NCBI GenBank assembly: GCA_963693085.1
Contig: OY856409.1
Coordinates: 521,055,803-521,119,802, forward strand
Source of the DNA: Alisma plantago-aquatica
Lineage: Eukaryota > Streptophyta > Magnoliopsida > Alismatales > Alismataceae
Direction of reading: 5' to 3'
DNA length: 64,000 nucleotides
How positions within the stretch are numbered: position 1 is the stretch's first letter; every line of letters begins with the position of its first letter. Shown in pieces: positions 58,710 to 64,000 of the stretch. The translations under genes were made by a program, and so were the position numbers. The notes below the pieces were generated by a model that saw only the letters and a program-made list of their open reading frames with translations, ran no database searches and was not told where the DNA came from.

Positions 58710-61252
58710 AGCTTTGTGTAATATGAGAATCCATTTATGTCAAACCCTTCATAAGACATAACATTCAATTTTGGTTTAAAGGCAAGGCATTTGATAGTTT
58801 CAGTAAGATTATCTGGTGTTTGAGATAGTTGATGTACGACTTTATCTTCAAACCACTTAATAAATGTCTTGTTATGCTCTCTAGCAAGCCACATTGAATT
58901 GGCTCGAGGATATTTTCTCTTCATAAAATTGGTATGTTCCTCGATATAAACACTCACTTCATCAATGTTGTGTAAAATATACAAGTGACCTTGTTCCAAC
59001 TGCTCACGGCTGATTACTTTCATACGTGATCCCAAAATTCTTTTGCCAAAATGCTCCTCAATATTCTTGTCATTAATAGGAGCGTCATTACCACTCATAA
59101 AGTCATTGCAAAAATCCATAACCTCTCTCACCACATAATCATAAATAATACTCCCTTTAGGCCGATAACGGTTTCGAACATCACCTTTAAAAATGCTCAT
59201 GTATCGTTCAAAGGGATACATCCAATTCAAGAAAACTAGTCCTAACATTTTCACTTCCCTAGTCAAGTGGACAACAAGATGTACCATGATATCAAAGAAC
59301 GAAGGAGGAAAATACATCTCAAGCTAACATAGGGTAACAACCACTTCTCTTTGCCATTTATCGAGAGTATCAGGGTCAATAACTTTGCTGCACATACTGT
59401 TGAAAAAGAAACAAAGTCTGGTGGTTGCAAACCTTACATGCTTCGGCAATATAGATCGAATTGCCACGGGAAATATTTGTTGCATTAGAGTGTAACAATC
59501 ATGAGATTTAAGACCTATCAACTTCATATCTTTCATTGATACCAATGTACGAATGTTGGATGAGTAACCATGTGGCACCTTAAAATTTACCAAGCATTCA
59601 CAAAAAGCTTTCTTCTCCTTTCTCGACAACGTGTAACAAGCTGGATGTAAGTATGTTCTCCGATCGCTACTAACTACTTCTGTTGATTCTATCATTATTC
59701 TCATTTAATGTAGGTCCATTCTGGATTTTATCCCATCTTTAGTCTTACCTGGTATATTCAACACAGTACCGATGATGCTATCATAGACATTTTTCTCAAT
59801 GTGCATGACATTGATACAATGCCTGACTGCCAAAGAACTCCAATAAGGAAGATCTTGAAATATTGACTTCTTCTTGAATAAAGATTTGTCACTCCGTGTG
59901 GCCATCGTACATTGTGATCTCTTACCAAATTCATTGGAAAAGTCTTTTACTCTTTCATAAACATCCTTCCCTGGTATAGGTTTAGGTGCACTTCGTTCCT
60001 CATTCCGTCCATTGAATGCTTTGTGCAACCTATGAGATGTATGGAATTTTAGAAGAAACCTTTGATGACCAAGATATACAGTCTTTCCGCCTTGTTTTAG
60101 TCGTATTGAATCAGTGTTCTCTCTACATATAGGACACGCTTTAGATCCTTTGACACTATATCCAGACAAATTCCCATATGCTGGAAAGTCATTCACAATG
60201 TAAAACAATGTAGCGTGCAAACAAAATGTCTCTCTTCATAAAGCATCATAGATCATCACACCTTCACCCCAGAGTTTCTTCAAGTCATCAATCAGAGGTT
60301 CAAGATAAACGTCAATATCATTTCTAGGTTGTTTAGAGCCCGATATCAACAACGACAACATAACGTACTTATTTTTCATACACAACCAGAGAGGAAGATT
60401 GTATATAACAAGCATAACTGGCCAAGTGCTATGTTGGCTGCTCAATGTCCCGTACAGATTCATCCCATCTGTACAAAGCCCAAGTCTTAGATTCCTGACT
60501 TCTTCACTGAATTTAGGGTACAATAAATCAATCTTCTTCCACTGTGGGGAATCAGACGCATGTCGTAGGATCAGATCATTATTTTTCTTAACATCTACAT
60601 GCCACCTCAAATTCTTCACATCTATCGGATTGGCAAACAAGCATTGAAACTGTGGTATTATAGGAAGATACCACATCACCTTGGTAGGAGAACCAGTTTT
60701 GGACTCCCCTGAAGTTGTCAATTTATACCTTGACGCACCACATTTGGGACAATCTTTCAAATCCACATAGTCCTTTTGAAATAATATACAATCATTCGGG
60801 CATGCATGTATCTTCTTGGCCTCCATTCCCATTGGGTACAACAATTTCTTTAACCGGTATGTTGAGATTGGCAGCTCATTTCCTTCAGGAAGAATTTATT
60901 TCAACAAAGACAACAATGTCGTGAAGCTTTTGTCGCTCCATCTATTGTTAGATTTTAGCTTATACAATCTCAACACAGCGCTAAGCTTCGTAAACTTACA
61001 ACCTGTGTATAACGGTATCTCAACATCATGCACAATGTTTCTAAACATGGGAGGTGGATCGGTGTGCTCTACCCCACAACTATCCAACATCGCATCAATG
61101 ATGTCTACTGGAACTGGTTCGTTCACATCTACATCATCAGAGGCAATTTCTTCTTCCACACAAGCACTGCTATCGACATCCACTGATTTCAGGTTTGAAA
61201 TCTCTCCATGCCAGTGCCATTCTGTATAGCCTTGTACAATCCCGTTGCACAT
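58710..61252 (-). pseudogene. En/Spm (CACTA) transposase, tnp2-like (Transposase_21), nonsense-broken
   Basis: One minus-strand phase from 61252 to about 58710 reads as a plant CACTA TNP2-type transposase. It has GIVQGYTEWHWHGE, HACPNDCILFQKDYVDLKDCPKCG (here 60700-60810), the LGLCTDGMNLYG segment (about 60460), DFPAYGNLSGYSVKG with CPIC (about 60120-60190), HIEKNVYDSIIGTVL (about 59770), FFDIMVHL (about 59280) and the C-terminal GFDINGFSYYT (about 58725). Stops lie at about 60896, 60236, 59705 and 59324, without apparent frameshift. The protein would cut CACTA ends during cut-and-paste transposition. Its C terminus is lost at the join with gypsy gag. Confidence 0.88.
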
Positions 61253-61419
61253 GACATGACTTTGATTTTGTCACCAGTGTTGACTTTCAAGTTGTTACTG
61301 CAATGCCTACATGGATAGTAGAACCTATCTCCAGGTTGTTTCCTATGTTCCTCGGAAAATATAATAAACTGATCAAGACCAAAAATAAATTTTGGCGTGC
61401 AGTGATTTGAAATGGGCAT
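61189..61419 (-). pseudogene. CACTA transposase N-terminal (transposase-associated) domain
   Basis: Encodes FYYPCRHCSNN within the pattern of the transposase-associated domain that precedes TNP2 (a Cys-x-x-Cys pair, then a helix and the GYTEW motif). It is in a different phase from 58710-61252, so a frameshift lies near 61240. Confidence 0.75.
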
Positions 61420-61561
61420 CCATTATCTGTCCATTCTATGATCAAAGAGAAAACAAGTATATATTAGAACAAGATTAGGGTCTAGGGTTAAAAGATTAGA
61501 GTTTATGGTTAAAACTTTAGGGTTTAAGGTCTTAGATATAATAAATGTGTACCACCTATCC

Positions 61562-61759
61562 CATTCTTGAACACCTAATCTCACTAGTAAGTGTATAATG
61601 TGTATTGGGATTTCAAGAAAATTTTGGCAACATTTCCCCGTTGTTCTCCAAGTACATATGTACTTAGAGAACAAATGGGGAAATGCTGCCGAAATTTTTC
61701 TTGAAAACCCAATACACATTATACACTTACATCCTAAGTGAGATTAGGTATTCAAGAAC
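61562..61759. repeat. Long near-perfect inverted repeat (hairpin ~198 bp)
   Basis: Arms of about 90 bp centred on AAGTACATATGTACTT (61650-61665). Matching arm segments include GTGTATAATGTGTATTGGG against CCCAATACACATTATACAC, CATTTCCCC against GGGGAAATG, and CCTAATCTCACT against AGTGAGATTAGG. A few mismatches and one small loop near the outer part are present. It could be a foldback MITE, a CACTA subterminal structure or a small-RNA precursor. Confidence 0.9.
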
Positions 61760-61779
61760 AGTCCCAAACCGGGGACTAT

Positions 61780-61810
61780 CCAAGATTTACTCGTAATGAG
61801 TAAATCTTGG
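61780..61810. repeat. Short perfect hairpin, 13-bp arms
   Basis: CCAAGATTTACTC, a GTAAT loop, then GAGTAAATCTTGG, 20 bp after the long inverted repeat. No T-run follows, so it is not a polymerase III terminator. Confidence 0.9.
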
Positions 61811-64000
61811 GTGGGTTTCTAGGCCAACAAATACATGCGTTGTCATTCTTATACCTACAATCCTAGTGTCATCATTCATATCTTAGTTCTTCAAGTTAGG
61901 GTGAGTATTGATGTCTTTAGAAGCATGATTGGCAATCTAGGGCAAAGTTCATCATTTACATTCCAAGCATGTCACGTGAGTGCATTAGTATTTCCCTTTT
62001 ACTAAAACCAAATTGGTGTATTAGTGAGTCTTCAAATAGATAATCACTTGAAGATGACTCAATGAATCTTATGAATAGTCAACTCAACTATAGCTTGTTG
62101 GTTCTCATTCATGACTTGCATAATATTTTGTTGATCCTAAATAGAAGCAAAATTTTACATGCCCCATATGACCCTAGAATGTTGACATGCCTAGGTTTAA
62201 AGCACTCATCAATCTTGAATAATGTTGACATGCCCCATAATAGGGAAAAATCAAGATGAGATCAATAAAAACACAAATCATAAAAAATGGACTGCTTGAC
62301 AAAATAATTGCTTAGTAATAATATATATTACAAGATAAACAAAAGATCAACTCATTATTTTACAACCAAATATTTTTTCATGCATCTTTCGTTACACATT
62401 TATGGCCATTATTCATCTAGTGACTAAGGTTCTAGATTTCCTTTTATTACTTGCTACTTAATGATTATAATGCTTGGTTGTTGTACAAGAATCACTGAAT
62501 ATAAAGTCCATGAGGATAAACTAATATTTGGGAATGATAATGTGGCTTCTCTATATTAAATCTAATCTATCTTTCTTTTTTCTCCTCTATATTTAAGTAT
62601 TACATAAGTTGTGTGTGAACTATGAGATATTTAGGGGCAGTCACACTAAATTACTTTATCATTGTTTACCCAAGCAATGAGATTGGATCGATATAATAAC
62701 ACTTCTACGACAGTTGGTATCAAAGACTAACATACTATGCATCTATGTAATTGTGAACTTAATTGTGAAATTCCTCATTTTCCTCTTATCAGGATTTGAA
62801 CTACTATTTTTTTTTGTAATAGTAATCATTTGGTTCATATACAACAGCCACGTTTGGCTATTGTTGGGGTTTGCATTAACCCATAGGGCTACACAACTAT
62901 TCCAAGTGGAGATAGAGCGGAAAAAAAGGGGGTTGGAAGTCGGCGGCGGTGGTGAGCTCAGCCGGTGGAGAAAGGTACCCGTCCGGTGGCGACGAGCTCA
63001 GGTTCTGAGCGATAGGCGGCGGCAAGCAGCAGGGCCGGTAGGTGGAGGCGAGCAATAGCGGCGGGAAGCAGTCTGGCGGTAGGCGGCGGCGAGCAAAGTC
63101 TTAGGCTTAGTCACTTGATAGCATGGTCAAGATGTGTACAAAATAGGATATGAGTTTGTTTAACTATGTTTGAGGTTTAATCAACAATAGTGCAACATGG
63201 ATATTAAGTAGTCTTCTCATCCCCTCATCTGGTCCTTTCTTGTGACCTTTTACCACATGATGTCTCGATTATGGGTGGCTTATGCAGGGAAAAATGAATG
63301 TCACTAGAAATAATGAAAGTTGATTAAGAAAATGATACCATGATATGCCTTTATTGTGAAAACTCTATTTTGATCAATGAATTTTGAAATCAAATAATCG
63401 TACTTGACCTTTCATATCATGCAAACTCAATTTAACCAAAACTAGACTACTTGCGCTCTATGTTTGATGTAAATGATAAAAATTATGAGATGGTGAAATA
63501 AGGATGACTCGTACCTTATAACTCATTGTTTATGAGGTTTCTATTTATGGCACTATGTTTCTTCTTTTACAATGTTAGAATCTTGTAATTTTTTTGTAGA
63601 CTTAGTCTTATTATTTTGACTCTTCTAATTATATGGCCACACCGCTATGTAGAATGCCCAAAAATTTATTTACATAGAGAAAACATTATAATAAAACATA
63701 TAATAATTTTTTTATCAATTCTATGAGTGTTCATTTTTGAAAGAGCTATTGATGTAGCATTTAGACATGACTTTATTACCAATTACTTTAAAAATCTTTA
63801 AAAAAATGACATCTAAAGTAGAAAATCATTTGCTAATTTTAAAATATTGTTACTTAAAACTTTTAATTTCTTTTAAGACTTCATATTATTTTTATAATAT
63901 ATGTTAGCTTTATGTTATGATTTTACTATTTATAGTTAGATTTTCTTTTGTGACTAAGATAATAATAATAATAATAAAAGTGAAAGAATGGTAAATTTGA
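61811..64000. other. No gene recognised; possible degraded copia-type LTR end and GC-rich block
   Basis: Mostly AT-rich. TGGTATCAAAGA at 62715-62726 differs at two of twelve positions from the Met-tRNA primer site and follows GACTCTACGACA-like ACGACA; with the TATA-like CTATATTTAAG near 62588 it may be the end of a copia-like LTR. A GC-rich patch with GGCGGCGG words spans about 62925-63095. No CACTA terminus (CACTACAAGAAA type) was found. An (AAT)n microsatellite is at 63959-63977. Confidence 0.35.

Overview
The window reads as repeat-rich intergenic DNA from a flowering plant, probably near heterochromatin. The grounds are plant-type chromodomain Ty3/gypsy elements, plant L1-type LINEs with CCHC ORF1 and zf-RVT domains, an En/Spm (CACTA) tnp2 transposase, AAACCCTAA telo-box motifs, and a broken copy of a plant SKU5-similar gene. 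The species cannot be told from the sequence. No intact host protein-coding gene, rRNA, tRNA or CRISPR array was found. Almost everything is mobile or tandemly repeated DNA.

Layout. 1-1294: end of a long gypsy LTR (minus) that cuts into a decayed LINE (1295-3249). 3250-3471: tail of a related LTR (plus). 4101-6731: a minus-strand LTR with a tRNA-Met primer site. 8761-16214: a nearly full-length LINE whose ORF1 is open and ORF2 is broken. 16215-20200: low-complexity intergenic DNA, an SKS multicopper-oxidase pseudogene (19400-20046) and a possible SINE. 20395-31785: a minisatellite array of 20-22 bp units, split by a 5.7-kb solo LTR (21634-27322) with a perfect TGTAT duplication. 31793-37175: another ~5.4-kb LTR of the same family (minus). 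37176-39243: an unrecognised stretch.

39244-58709: a damaged minus-strand gypsy element with a 5.2-kb 3' LTR. Its chromodomain codons were split by a younger, complete gypsy element (44593-54437, TSD TAGCT) carrying a gag-pol frame broken by one stop codon. The older element's gag is fused at about 58710 to a decayed CACTA transposase (58713-61419). Beyond that lie a ~198-bp hairpin and AT-rich DNA to 64000.

The most unusual material is inside the long LTR family. Its 5.2-5.7-kb LTRs contain several separate repeat modules: AAACGGTCT/AGACCGTTT palindromes, telo-box (AAACCCTAA) arrays of 28 or 34 bp period, ATTGG-N7-CCAAT repeats, and GGGAT-N4-ATCCC hairpins. The modules differ from copy to copy while short inverted symmetry recurs in most of them. 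Functions suggested for these modules are inference only.
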